From G963663365 sp963663365 (GTDB lineage: Bacteria > Hinthialibacterota > Hinthialibacteria > Hinthialibacterales > G963663365), in NCBI GenBank assembly GCA_963663365.2, contig CAXXIH010000003.1, positions 310,001 to 374,000 of the forward strand: 64,000 nt of DNA, written 5' to 3'. The translations under genes and the position numbers were made by a program. Of this stretch, positions 44,901-52,836 are shown one piece after another; positions within the stretch are counted from its first letter, which is position 1; every line of letters begins with the position of its first letter. The notes below the pieces were generated by a model that searched no databases, was not told the DNA's origin, and saw only the letters and a list, made by a program, of their open reading frames with translations.

Positions 44901-44975
44901 AATGCCGGTCCTGGTGTGGAGAGCACGCTTGAAGTCGATGATTGCGTAATTGAGCAAATCCAACTCAATCAATGA
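41964..44975 (+). CDS. GT39-like integral membrane glycosyltransferase with C-terminal sandwich domain
   Basis: 1003 residues. The first ~560 residues hold about a dozen membrane helices; LMYHNDEANCGIQALNIVKE in an early outer loop carries the acidic pair of GT-C enzymes such as GT39/ArnT. The rest (about 570-1003) is soluble and beta-rich, probably periplasmic, with a C-terminal sandwich. GT-C enzymes move sugars from polyprenyl-phosphate donors. Acceptor unknown. Ribosome site AAGG is only two bases from ATG 41964, so the start could be later. Converges on the 526-aa gene. Confidence 0.75.
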   Translation: MIFPTCLKAWLRLCLLALALIPAYLGEMAIYDHPGWAGTGYVCGFLMAFTVAAWRREPKRVFVYPPHDPHLRYRIWCVFPALLFGFGSYYTNLSERLSNRTEVLLWLTALAFCVVPFWIKRSRLDTGLACSEDFPTWRIRLALWLRSLTTARWWEFAACSGIFIVAFTFRFAYLERYPLMYHNDEANCGIQALNIVKEWHKGAVNWFRPRDFYYFPTLGFLPSALSQALFSPNQFAHRLANVAFSMVALACFYSLLRNFLGRSGALLGAGLAATAHYTVHFSRSGIHSGHAGFMAVICAWVLWRALSTGRARWFVILGMALTMCLLTYHAAFLTPVWLALVLIVFLLVSPAFRKRYLGSLFLAFISAIIFYAPMFAEYQRAPHTFLSRSGSMVFGGDEYSVGKMKAKFGEDYLPAVLKHNAGRALTLFSKTETTNLQYGFRCGGMLEDTTSAVLVLGLGVAAARILWFTHWPLVLGILLNILFGVVLTTNSPEFSRIAGLMFLVHFLPALWGRELYCSAREAAGRRGGIIAAFMLVTGLVYIGYTNFDLYFNQHDKKMGRGNELYRTLIMLDARDGGPANYTYVYANTFPTDFQHRSHLFIADGHKTESFTKVSWLDYPLDANITSITFIIPKDDENLLSQLQDRFPGGDLRERHLIHREPSHIYNRYVVTRTKRDWAAIPQNNDFKPLRILEFNPQDRNKAFGYGPVEGFDLAEVHMAGFPADAGSDGKGVLVVAEPGEGIVLFASTSSEVDLGSRTAVIRVLIGATQPDAQVALVALNSPVDGQSAYLLACGRAVPVGRMRELLLIYRPPSNRLKPLVQVVVPKEAKKHVEIRIDNLSVEPLADFSKNKTLIRLEPPGTFNEGLDELQTNVNDVNGQVQIVDVQGNTKIHLSIKPDNDAANIGLYARRLLPPASVWIKTQFSNVVGMEGMTYVVLTNGEETLGISELNSMRGNKIRNLEFGGSIESRGSVPPFLVIQNAGPGVESTLEVDDCVIEQIQLNQ

Positions 44976-44984
44976 CTTTGGGGA

Positions 44985-46565
44985 TTAGTAGACCTCAAAT
45001 TTCTTGCGGAAATTCTCGGCTAGCAGAGGTTGTTGGGCCGCGCGCAACCGTGCTGCAATTTCATCCTCATCGACTAGCGAATGCCGGACACGTTTGGCGG
45101 GCAGATTGCCGAGCATAAGAAAGCGGCTGCAAATCTCATCGACTAAGGCGCATTTAAAGGCGATGCTGTTTGTATCGATACTGGCCTGGAGCGCGCTTTG
45201 ATAAGCCTGACGGTATAAGAACGGCTGTGTTCTTTCGATCTGTACAAGGCCGTTTCCATGAATTAACTCATGGATAAAAGAGATATCGCGTATATCGTTG
45301 GGAATTGATTCCAGCGAGTCGGTTACGCGGATCGATGGCCTTGGTGCGATGTAGGTATTGAATAGCAGGGGCAGAAGCAGATCTTTAAGGCGAAGAGTTG
45401 GGTGGCGGGAAACCAAATGCTTCAAGTTAACCGAGTTGTAGCGGTTCCGGTCATTAAGTGCGGCGGCATCGGTGCTGTCGATATGACCGAAAACATGGTT
45501 TTTGCTACGCCCAATAATAATCGAGTAGGTACCCTGCCCTTCAAGTTGCAGGAGCGGCAAAACACGCCGTTGTCTGCTTTCGGCGTATTGCTGCAAACGG
45601 TTTTCATATCGGGCGAGATTTAACCAGAAAAAGATATCAGCGCGTTCGCGTATGCCGGCAGGATCCTCGTGCAGTGAGGTTGTTACCAACTCCATTGTGG
45701 GAGGATCGCCGAACTCAATCATGCCCAAACGTCCGAAGAGTACAGCGCGCGGCAGATTCCTGGCGATGGCATCCTCGCGCACGGTTTCAATGCGTTGAGT
45801 GAAATAGCGCGCGGTGGCCGGGTCGTATTCTTCATGCTCCAGAATCACATCGATATTAAACGCCGACATAAACAAGCAGAATTCCAAGTCTTCCCGGCCG
45901 ATCCGATGCAGATAGTCACCCAACTGCGAACCATCTGAACTTCTTTTTAAGTGAGCCTCATTGGGTACCGAAGTGTGACGCTCACCCGGGTCCTGTCCGG
46001 GCTCGTTATAAAGCCCTGGCAATGGATCGTTTAGAACAACCAGCGGGCCGCCGTCGAAATCCAAGCCCAAGGGCAAGCCGTCGGTCGCCCCGGGATCGTA
46101 ATAGCGGACCGCGAAAATGACGGTCTGAACGTCGCCTGTGGCAGGTACAGGACGCAGAATCAACTCATAAATGCCTCCCCGGCGGTCTTGCTCGAAAACA
46201 ATTGCCGGGATCTCCCGGAAGCCCTGCATTCGCTGAAAAAGCGATATGAAATAGTTTGAGTTGCGAACCACATCACGCGCCGCCTCAGCCAGACCTCCTG
46301 TTGGATTGGCGTTTGAAGTGAGTGGATAGTAAACAAAAACAGAGCCTTGTTCGTGTATATGAGGATTGCCAATAACGTGGATTTCGTTGACGCTGGGCGC
46401 CTGCACATTGGGCATAAGATAGTCACCGGTATTCAGAGAATCCTCAGTGTCGACAGACATGATCACCGGACGAACGCGTTCCTTTTCCGGCGAAATATTC
46501 GCGCCACCGTGGAATAGTCGTGAGAATCGGCCAAGCAACGGATTATCTGAATTTCGGTTCCTCAT
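44985..46565 (-). CDS. Unrecognised 526-residue protein with HELIH motif
   Basis: No signal peptide or membrane helix. I do not recognise the family. A HExxH motif (HELIHGNG, H432 and H436) in a predicted helix suggests a zinc-peptidase-like site; a possible third ligand is not obvious, although the Glu of ALVDEICSR lies about 50 residues on. The N-terminal half has beta-rich segments (HVIGNPHIHEQGSVFVYYPL). AGGATG precedes ATG 46565, and a sigma-54-like site lies 87-100 bp upstream. The neighbouring Psp locus makes a stress role conceivable, no more. Confidence 0.7.
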   Translation of the reverse strand: MRNRNSDNPLLGRFSRLFHGGANISPEKERVRPVIMSVDTEDSLNTGDYLMPNVQAPSVNEIHVIGNPHIHEQGSVFVYYPLTSNANPTGGLAEAARDVVRNSNYFISLFQRMQGFREIPAIVFEQDRRGGIYELILRPVPATGDVQTVIFAVRYYDPGATDGLPLGLDFDGGPLVVLNDPLPGLYNEPGQDPGERHTSVPNEAHLKRSSDGSQLGDYLHRIGREDLEFCLFMSAFNIDVILEHEEYDPATARYFTQRIETVREDAIARNLPRAVLFGRLGMIEFGDPPTMELVTTSLHEDPAGIRERADIFFWLNLARYENRLQQYAESRQRRVLPLLQLEGQGTYSIIIGRSKNHVFGHIDSTDAAALNDRNRYNSVNLKHLVSRHPTLRLKDLLLPLLFNTYIAPRPSIRVTDSLESIPNDIRDISFIHELIHGNGLVQIERTQPFLYRQAYQSALQASIDTNSIAFKCALVDEICSRFLMLGNLPAKRVRHSLVDEDEIAARLRAAQQPLLAENFRKKFEVY

Positions 46566-46651
46566 TTATTTTGGCATCCTGTTTTTCTTCCGGCCAAAAC
46601 CTATTGGCAAGATCGTCTTTACTAGCAAACGATCCATCTAAAAACGTAGAA

Positions 46652-46665
46652 GCGAAGCGTATGCC
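46652..46665 (-). promoter_or_regulatory. Sigma-54-like promoter of the 526-aa gene
   Basis: Minus-strand TTGGCATACGCTTCGCTT contains TTGGCA and GG-N10-GC. The -12 GC is 87 bp before the start codon, close to the pspA arrangement. The -12 box is TCGC rather than TTGC. Confidence 0.35.
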
Positions 46666-46878
46666 AAGCCGCTTAAAATCATGAGAAAATGTTCAGTTGA
46701 TGTAACGTTTTGAAACGAAAAGAGTTATGCAGGTGATTGGGATTTGGGATTGTGTTGCTCCGTGGCTGCGAGTAGAAGCAAACCGGAAAAAAAGTCCGTG
46801 CAGGTGCGAAAGCTTGCTCACATCTAAGATTTGTGAGGAGAGGCAAGATACTGATTGCCATTTCCTTTGGGGTGGGGT

Positions 46879-46917
46879 AAGCGGCGGGACCTCTTGGCGA
46901 AAGCGGCCCCGCCGCTT
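46879..46917 (-). terminator. GC-rich hairpin after the 74-aa gene
   Basis: AAGCGGCGGG and CCCGCCGCTT form a perfect 10-bp stem with a 19-base loop, 18 bp past the stop of the 74-aa gene on the minus strand. No T-run follows. The remaining part of 46566-46934 holds only the promoter-like site of the next gene. Confidence 0.45.
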
Positions 46918-46934
46918 GGGATGGGAGTCACGTT

Positions 46935-47159
46935 TTACTGAACGACCTGTTCGGGATCAATGCCTTCCGGTGTCGCGAAGCGCATGGAAGGCCCGTCAGG
47001 CCAAAAGATGGACGCCACGCTTCGAACCATTTCAGACGGGAATCCCCGAAACTGGGCCGATGCGATGAATGAAGTCTCGGCAAGACCCTGATTTCGGAAA
47101 TAACGTTTGAACCGCTCGGCCATACGCGTGAGTCGATCTAGAGATGATGGCTGGCCCAT
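46935..47159 (-). CDS. Small 74-residue protein, unknown
   Basis: Begins at ATG 47159 with AAAGGAGT 7 bases upstream, a strong ribosome site. The sequence starts MGQPSSLDRLTRMAERFKRY and ends in TPEGIDPEQVVQ; the first half is a basic amphipathic helix. Followed by a strong hairpin, so it is a stand-alone transcription unit. No family recognised. Confidence 0.6.
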   Translation of the reverse strand: MGQPSSLDRLTRMAERFKRYFRNQGLAETSFIASAQFRGFPSEMVRSVASIFWPDGPSMRFATPEGIDPEQVVQ

Positions 47160-47405
47160 GGTGTTACTCCTTTGGTGATTAGCGGTAAATGTTGCCGTTT
47201 GCAACAGGTATACGCCCTCAGCCCATGCAGCCTAACCTCTTATAAAAGAGGAAATTGCAGCCGACTCAAAGCTGCAAACACTTCCCTCGCTACAGTTGCC
47301 TTGCGATTTTCATACCAGTACTACACTTGAGAGATGGACCGGCCTTGAGAACCGCCATAGCGGCAATCTCGCTCCTCGGTTGGGTTCATCCTATGCTGAA
47401 TTGCT

Positions 47406-48683
47406 ATGCAACCATCTCGCACATTCACAATCCTTTTGATCTTCTCTTGCGGCCTCTGTTTGGGGGGAACCGCTGAACAACTACTGGTGCCTATGGATGA
47501 GTCTCAGGCCAATCACCTGAGGGCCTATGGTTTGGCCTATTGGGCACTGCAAAGCCCCCGGCATATTCAGGTTGAATGGCTTTTGAACTACCGGGGGGGG
47601 AGCTTTTTGATTCGTAATGGAGAATTGGCCCAAGAGCGCGCTGTACGTATGGGAATCACATCGACATTGGCCTCGCCGGCGGAAGTTGACCAAATCCATT
47701 CCACGATCGCCCAGGAGAATATGGAGGTTGTCCTTTTAGAGAAGGCGCCCAAAGTGGCCGTATATACTCCCCCCGATAAAGAACCCTGGGACGATGCGGT
47801 TACGCTGGCTCTCACGTATGCAGAGATTCCTTACGAAACCTTGTGGGATGATGAGGTTCTCGCCGGACGTTTGCCGGAGTACGACTGGTTGCATTTGCAC
47901 CATGAAGATTTCACGGGCCAATACGGCAAATTCTATCGAAACTTCCGAACCAGGCCGTGGTATCAAACACAGGTCCGGCTCTATAACGAAGCCGCCCAGC
48001 GTTCGGGATTTCCAAGCGTTGCTGCCTATAAAGCCGCCGTGTCCGCCCGGATTTGCGAGTATATTGCCGAAGGCGGATTTCTATTTGCGATGTGTGCCGC
48101 AACGGACACATTGGATATCGCCCGTGCTGCGGATGGCCTGGATATTATTCCGCCGGAAATAGACGGAACCCCAATTCAGCCCGGAGTGCAGGACAAACTG
48201 GTTTTTTCAAAGACACTGGCTTTTCGGGATTTCCAACTGGTTACCGATCCTATGGCTTATGAATTCTCGGATATCGACACCTCTCCCAGTCCCCTGACCA
48301 AGGGGGCCTATTATAAGGCTTCCCAATTTGAACTGTTTGAATTCTCGGCCAAATTCGATCCGGTGCCGACCATGCTCAACCAGAATCATGTGCACCGGAT
48401 TAACGATTTCCTGGGGCAGACCACTTCTTTCAGGCGGTCCAAGCTTAAGCCTCAAATCATTGTTTTGGGCGAATTCCCGGGGCAAAATGTGGCCAAGTAT
48501 ATTCATGGTGTCTTTGGCCAAGGCACTTTTACATTTTTAGGAGGGCACGATCCTGAAGACCGCGAGCACCATGTCGGTGAGCAGCCTACGGATCTTGCCC
48601 AGTTCCCCAATTCGCCCGGTTACCGGCTGATTCTCAATAACATTCTATTCCCCGCCGCGAAACGCAAAGAGCAGAAAACGTGA
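47406..48683 (+). CDS. Conserved secreted protein, family often labelled asparagine synthetase B
   Basis: 425 residues. Signal peptide (FTILLIFSCGLCLGG). Family traits include LRAYGLAYWAL, VEWLLNYRGGSFL, LEKAPKVAVYTPPDKEPWDD, HLHHEDFTGQYGKFY and GGFLFAMCAATDTLDIA. Databases often name such proteins asparagine synthetase B, yet no glutamine-amidotransferase or synthetase motif is visible, so I treat the function as unknown; the C-terminal FPGQNVAKYIHGVFGQGTFT part looks like a glutamine-amidotransferase-like (GATase1-like) fold. Its stop overlaps the permease start, which suggests a shared pathway. Confidence 0.65.
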   Translation: MQPSRTFTILLIFSCGLCLGGTAEQLLVPMDESQANHLRAYGLAYWALQSPRHIQVEWLLNYRGGSFLIRNGELAQERAVRMGITSTLASPAEVDQIHSTIAQENMEVVLLEKAPKVAVYTPPDKEPWDDAVTLALTYAEIPYETLWDDEVLAGRLPEYDWLHLHHEDFTGQYGKFYRNFRTRPWYQTQVRLYNEAAQRSGFPSVAAYKAAVSARICEYIAEGGFLFAMCAATDTLDIARAADGLDIIPPEIDGTPIQPGVQDKLVFSKTLAFRDFQLVTDPMAYEFSDIDTSPSPLTKGAYYKASQFELFEFSAKFDPVPTMLNQNHVHRINDFLGQTTSFRRSKLKPQIIVLGEFPGQNVAKYIHGVFGQGTFTFLGGHDPEDREHHVGEQPTDLAQFPNSPGYRLILNNILFPAAKRKEQKT

Positions 48684-49801
48684 CCTCGGCACAATCGGAA
48701 AAGACCGGCGTTTCACCTATATCAGCCGAGCGCCTGCAGGCCCCAACTGGTGGCACGAAGGGCTGGGTGATCGATGCCGTCTTGAACCGATTTCCGTGGG
48801 CCTATTTCACCCGCCGTCTGCTTGCCGCCATTCCGATTTGTATCGGTGTCAGCCTGGCTGCATTCCTTATGATGCAGATGATCCCCGGCGATCCCGCCCA
48901 GATTATGTTGGGAGAGCATTCGGCCGATCCTGTACACTTGGAACAGATGCGTGAGCGCTTAGGGCTGAATCGTCCCCTCGCCGTGCAATACGGGATGTTT
49001 GTTTGGCGGGCCTTGCATGGCGATTTTGGAAACTCATTACGGACCAACAGCCCGATATTAAAAGACCTGATTCAGCATGTGCCTGCCACGGTTGAATTGG
49101 CGATGGGGGGGATGTTTTTCGCTGTGGTTTTTGGGATGACATCGGGGATTTTATCCGGATTCAGCCGTTCCAAGAGCGTGGATACAATCTCGATGCTTTT
49201 GGCGCTGATCGGCGTATCGATGCCTATTTTCTGGCTTGGATTACAGCTGATCTCCTGGTTTCCGGAACTGCCCTCCAGCGGCAGGCAGGATATTACCCTC
49301 GCCCGTGTGGAGACTATAACCGGTCTTTTAACCGTGGATGCGCTCCTGGCAGGGCGGTTTGATGCTTTTATGAGCGCTTTACGGCATCTCATTCTCCCCA
49401 GTGTGGCATTGGGACTCATCATGTCGGCCATGATCGCCCGTATGACCCGCTCCAATGTGCGCGATGTCCTAAGTCAAACTTATATCCAAGCCGCACGGGC
49501 GCGAGGAGTGTCCGGCATAAGGTTATTTCATCACACTTTTCGCAATGCCCTAATCCCGGTCATTACGGTGATTGGCCTTCAGTTGGGGACATTGCTTTCG
49601 GGGGCCGTGATTACCGAATCCATCTTTGCCTGGCCGGGCTTGGGAACTTATTTGGTACATTCAATCTTCAATCGCGACTATCCTGCCGTGCAATCGACGA
49701 TTCTGATCGTGGCAATTTTCTTTGTCCTGGTGAACATCTTGGTTGATGTCATTTGCGCGATGGTGGATCCGCGAGTCCGTGCTTCTGTTGAGTCCAATTG
49801 A
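48680..49801 (+). CDS. ABC transporter permease, DppB/OppB type
   Basis: 373 residues with six membrane helices and a ~35-residue extra N-terminus. Typical traits: TRRLLAAIPICIGVSLAAFL, IPGDPAQIMLGE with LGLNRPLAVQYG, and the EAA loop YIQAARARGVSGIRLFHHTF before the last helices. It should pair with a DppC permease, ATPases and a binding protein, but none follow. GTG start overlaps the upstream stop by four bases (GTGA). Confidence 0.93.
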   Translation: MTSAQSEKTGVSPISAERLQAPTGGTKGWVIDAVLNRFPWAYFTRRLLAAIPICIGVSLAAFLMMQMIPGDPAQIMLGEHSADPVHLEQMRERLGLNRPLAVQYGMFVWRALHGDFGNSLRTNSPILKDLIQHVPATVELAMGGMFFAVVFGMTSGILSGFSRSKSVDTISMLLALIGVSMPIFWLGLQLISWFPELPSSGRQDITLARVETITGLLTVDALLAGRFDAFMSALRHLILPSVALGLIMSAMIARMTRSNVRDVLSQTYIQAARARGVSGIRLFHHTFRNALIPVITVIGLQLGTLLSGAVITESIFAWPGLGTYLVHSIFNRDYPAVQSTILIVAIFFVLVNILVDVICAMVDPRVRASVESN

Positions 49802-49869
49802 TGAACGAGCGGATTTGCGGTTCATATACGGCATCGGTTCTCTTTCCCAACTAAAATATGAGGGGCGTG

Positions 49870-49897
49870 TTGCTCCAATCTGCAAGCCTGCTACACT
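49870..49897 (+). promoter_or_regulatory. tRNA-Leu promoter
   Basis: TTGCTC (49870-49875), 16-base spacer, TACACT (49892-49897), with transcription expected about seven bases before the tRNA. Confidence 0.5.
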
Positions 49898-49910
49898 TCG
49901 CAAGCCAATT

Positions 49911-49996
49911 GGCGGAGTGGCGGAATTGGCAGACGCGATGGATTCAAAATCCATTGGGCCATAGCGCTCGTGAGGGTTCGAGTCCCTCCTCCGCTA
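49911..49996 (+). tRNA. tRNA-Leu (anticodon CAA)
   Basis: 86 nt. Acceptor GGCGGAG pairs with CTCCGCT (first pair G-U), D arm GCG/CGC, anticodon stem ATGGA/TCCAT with loop TTCAAAA (CAA reads UUG), a long class II variable arm, T arm GAGGG/CCCTC with TTCGAGT loop. Discriminator A73, as leucine tRNAs need. CCA is not encoded. Confidence 0.93.
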
Positions 49997-50054
49997 TCAC
50001 CTTCCTTGCCTTTTAAGGCGTAACCTCCCCCACCCAGATTCCCCGATCTTTGTT

Positions 50055-50705
50055 ATGTCCCCACGAGCATTCACAACATTTTTCAATGCTCGAAGAAAGG
50101 CCGCTCGGTTTCCATCTTTCCGAGTTTCTTCTATCGATGCGGCGTTGCCTAAGGAGCAAAGCAATCTTCGTTTTTGCAAATTGGATATCAACGACTTGGA
50201 TCACGAGAACCGGTTCGATGTCGTATTTTCGAATGCCGCGCTTCATTGGGTGAAAGATCACCGGAGATTGCTCCGGAATGTTCGCCGTGCGCTTCGAGAA
50301 GGTGGCCGTCTTCGTTTTAATTTCGCCGGGGATGGGAATTGCGCAAACTTCTTTGCGGTGATCCGCGAAGCGATGGTTCAAGAGGAATTCCGGTCTTTCT
50401 TCCCCGAGTTCAAATGGCCATGGTATATGCCTGCTGTCGATGAATATAAGGCTTTGCCTGAATTGGGCGATTTTCAAGATGTGCAAGTCTGGGGCGAGAA
50501 TGCGGACCGGTATTTCCCGAATGAAGAAGCGATGATTGGCTGGATTGAGCAGCCCAGCCTTGTGCCTTTCCTTGTTTATGTTCCCGGCCCTGCGAAGGCA
50601 GCATTCCGGGATTTTGTTGTCGGCAAAATGATCGAAAGGACGAAGCAGAATGATGGTACATGCTTCGAGACTTTCCGGCGCATCAATGTATTCGCGGCGA
50701 GATAA
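50055..50705 (+). pseudogene. 5'-truncated SAM methyltransferase, trans-aconitate methyltransferase-like
   Basis: From about 50155 the frame matches class I methyltransferases of the Tam/ubiE-like group: LRFCKLDINDLD, FDVVFSNAALHWVKDH, LLRNVRRALREGGRL and onward to the end. The SAM-binding motif I (normally LDxGxGxG) and first helix are absent; the preceding residues are basic and unrelated except for SSIDAAL. Without motif I it should not bind SAM, so I call it a remnant. It begins 59 bp after tRNA-Leu. A short functional variant cannot be excluded. Confidence 0.6.
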
Positions 50706-50873
50706 GTAATGTCGTTCTTTTTCTGTTCCGAAGTCGTATCCATGGTCTGTTTCTATGCTGTGTTACTCCTCAATAGTCATAGATAATCCGTGTCAGCCCG
50801 GTTGAAGCCGTCATTAGGCTCATGTAGTCTTGGTTGACGGAGTCTAAACAAGAGGCCTTTGGTGTGGTGAATC

Positions 50874-51797
50874 ATGCGGGTACCGTTTCAATCGGATTAT
50901 AGAAAACTAAAGGAATTCATCCGGCCCAAATGCCCTATTTGGCTGTATGACTACCGCCTATGGAATACTATTCTGGCCATCCCTTTATGGATCGTTGTTA
51001 TTGCATCGATTTATGGTTCTATTTTTGATGAGGATCGGGATACTATAATCGGCGGATTGTCTATATGCGTGTATAGCATCTATCTACTCAATTCAATCCG
51101 CGATATCTTAAGTGAGACAAAGCAAAAGCCTGTTTGTTATGCGAAACTTATTGTGCTTGAACGCAAGAAGAATTTAATTCTCACTCTCCCCTTCGCTATG
51201 GGTGGCTATGGGGACCTCCCTTTTGTTTACATCTGTGTAATTCCTGTTGCAGTTATATGGTCGTTGCATTTATTTTGGCGCAACCGCCTACTGGCCGTGG
51301 AACGCAAACAGACCGCTGATCCCGCTCCGGATGAATCACTCGGAGAGACCAAGCCTCAACGCAAAAAAATCCGGGGATTTCTTGTTGTCCCCGTTTTGCT
51401 GCTCATCATCTATACCGGCAGAATGATCCGCTCCTCCTTTTTCTATATTTCATATCTGGGCGCACCCAAGTCCACAGAGCAGTGGAGGTCCGCTTCCGAG
51501 TTCTTTTCTTATTACACATTTCTCACAACGGCATCGATTTTTTTCTCTGTGCTTGGTCTGGCACTTCTTTTTTTAATTCTGCGCAGGAAAAGGTTTGTTC
51601 CCAGCGTCGCAGTGATCGGCTGCATTGTATGGTTGGCCCTGAGGTTTGTTATCGAGTATATGGGGTATATGGTTTATGAAGATTTTATTGAACATACCTT
51701 TAAAATGCATGTATTGGGATTTCTTGTTTTTTCCGGCGCAGCTTGGTGCTCTTATTTTCTTCTTTCCAGGCGGGTAAAGGAGACTTTTGTGAGTTGA
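50874..51797 (+). CDS. Membrane protein of unknown function
   Basis: 307 residues with about seven membrane segments in two blocks (for example LAIPLWIVVIASIYGSIF, FLVVPVLLLIIYTG and VAVIGCIVWLALRFVIEYM), separated by a basic cytosolic loop near residue 150. No family recognised. ATG 50874; ribosome site weak. Confidence 0.6.
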   Translation: MRVPFQSDYRKLKEFIRPKCPIWLYDYRLWNTILAIPLWIVVIASIYGSIFDEDRDTIIGGLSICVYSIYLLNSIRDILSETKQKPVCYAKLIVLERKKNLILTLPFAMGGYGDLPFVYICVIPVAVIWSLHLFWRNRLLAVERKQTADPAPDESLGETKPQRKKIRGFLVVPVLLLIIYTGRMIRSSFFYISYLGAPKSTEQWRSASEFFSYYTFLTTASIFFSVLGLALLFLILRRKRFVPSVAVIGCIVWLALRFVIEYMGYMVYEDFIEHTFKMHVLGFLVFSGAAWCSYFLLSRRVKETFVS

Positions 51798-52285
51798 AAT
51801 CCATTTTTTATGGCTATTTCCTCACTGATTTCTAATGCCGATTTAATGGTTTTCTACCGGCTTATCTGCCTGTTTCATTTGACAAACTTCAAATAACAGG
51901 TACTATAATATCAGCATTTACGCCATCGTCTCGTGGCCGACCGATGTCTTCGGGATGTTTGCGGTCTCCGGGCGGTGGTCTTTGTGTGTTTTTTTTGTCT
52001 TGATTTATGGCCAATGCCGCCCTCCAATCCTTTCCTCTGCGTTCTTCCGGCTGGATTTTCTAAATGTCTTCTTCGTTGCCAAGTTCTTAATAATCAGTGT
52101 GTTATCAAATCTTTTAGGTGCGGTGTCCGAATGTGCGTTCGCGTCTTCGGTTCTATGCTCTATTCCATTATGCTGACTGGTGTCGGGATGATTGAGGTTG
52201 GAGGTTTTATTGAGACATTTGAAACCGCTGACAAAATCAGTGATAGATTTTTTACATGCAGCAATTAATACGCGGGTATTAGAGA
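51798..52285. other. Gap with a strong promoter and no clear gene
   Basis: 488 bp. TTGACA (51879-51884) and TATAAT (51904-51909), both consensus, are 19 bases apart on the plus strand. Frames downstream (51933-52268, 51955-52176) lack ribosome sites and look non-coding or are hydrophobic debris. Either a small RNA, a long leader for the 161-aa gene, or a decayed gene is possible. Confidence 0.4.
51879..51909 (+). promoter_or_regulatory. Consensus sigma-70 promoter
   Basis: Perfect hexamers TTGACA and TATAAT with a 19-base spacer (17 is ideal). Transcription would start near 51916, about 370 bases before the next supported gene. Confidence 0.5.
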
Positions 52286-52771
52286 ATGGATACTTGGACA
52301 GTCAAGTCGGGTAACGTTGTTGTCCGGCAGGAGATGACGGAAGAAGGCACGTGGTCGTATTGGTCGGCCGATTTTCGGAAATCCAAACCGAAAGCATTAG
52401 CCAGTGTTTTTCGCGGCTATAAGTTCCGTCAGACGATTTCTTTGTTGCTTTTTTTCGGTTCCGGTCCCAACGAAACCCAAAAATATCTTGGGCCTGATGA
52501 CAAACCTCTAATTCACCATGACGGGCTTGTCGTTCCAAACAGCGAAAACCGCTGTTCCTTCGATTTGAATTTCAAGAAAGTCCACAATCCTGATGGTACA
52601 GAATCAGGGGGAACCCGAAAATTGATTACGACCCAGGACCGGCTGCTGACTGTTCTCTCAATGACCTGTGACGATAAGGGCACCCTTTATTTGATGTATT
52701 GGCCGTTGGGTGCGGAAGGCATAGACCGCTCCGAGTATCCTAACTATTTCGAAGGGTACATCATGGTTTAG
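52286..52771 (+). CDS. Hypothetical protein, 161 residues
   Basis: Soluble, with beta-type segments (TWSYWSADFRKSK, YKFRQTISLLLFFGS). No signal peptide, membrane helix or known motif. The ribosome site is weak (GGGTATTAGAG). Stop 65 bp before the convergent mannosidase gene. Function unknown. Confidence 0.5.
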   Translation: MDTWTVKSGNVVVRQEMTEEGTWSYWSADFRKSKPKALASVFRGYKFRQTISLLLFFGSGPNETQKYLGPDDKPLIHHDGLVVPNSENRCSFDLNFKKVHNPDGTESGGTRKLITTQDRLLTVLSMTCDDKGTLYLMYWPLGAEGIDRSEYPNYFEGYIMV

Positions 52772-52836
52772 CAGCGCAATCAAACGCTTAGCCGCTTAAT
52801 GGCCGGCTTATCGGAATCCCGAGAGCGAAACACAGA

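Noticed and set aside
49743..49964. Open frame covering the end of the permease and tRNA-Leu
   Set aside because: It overlaps the tRNA and the permease in another frame and has no family resemblance.
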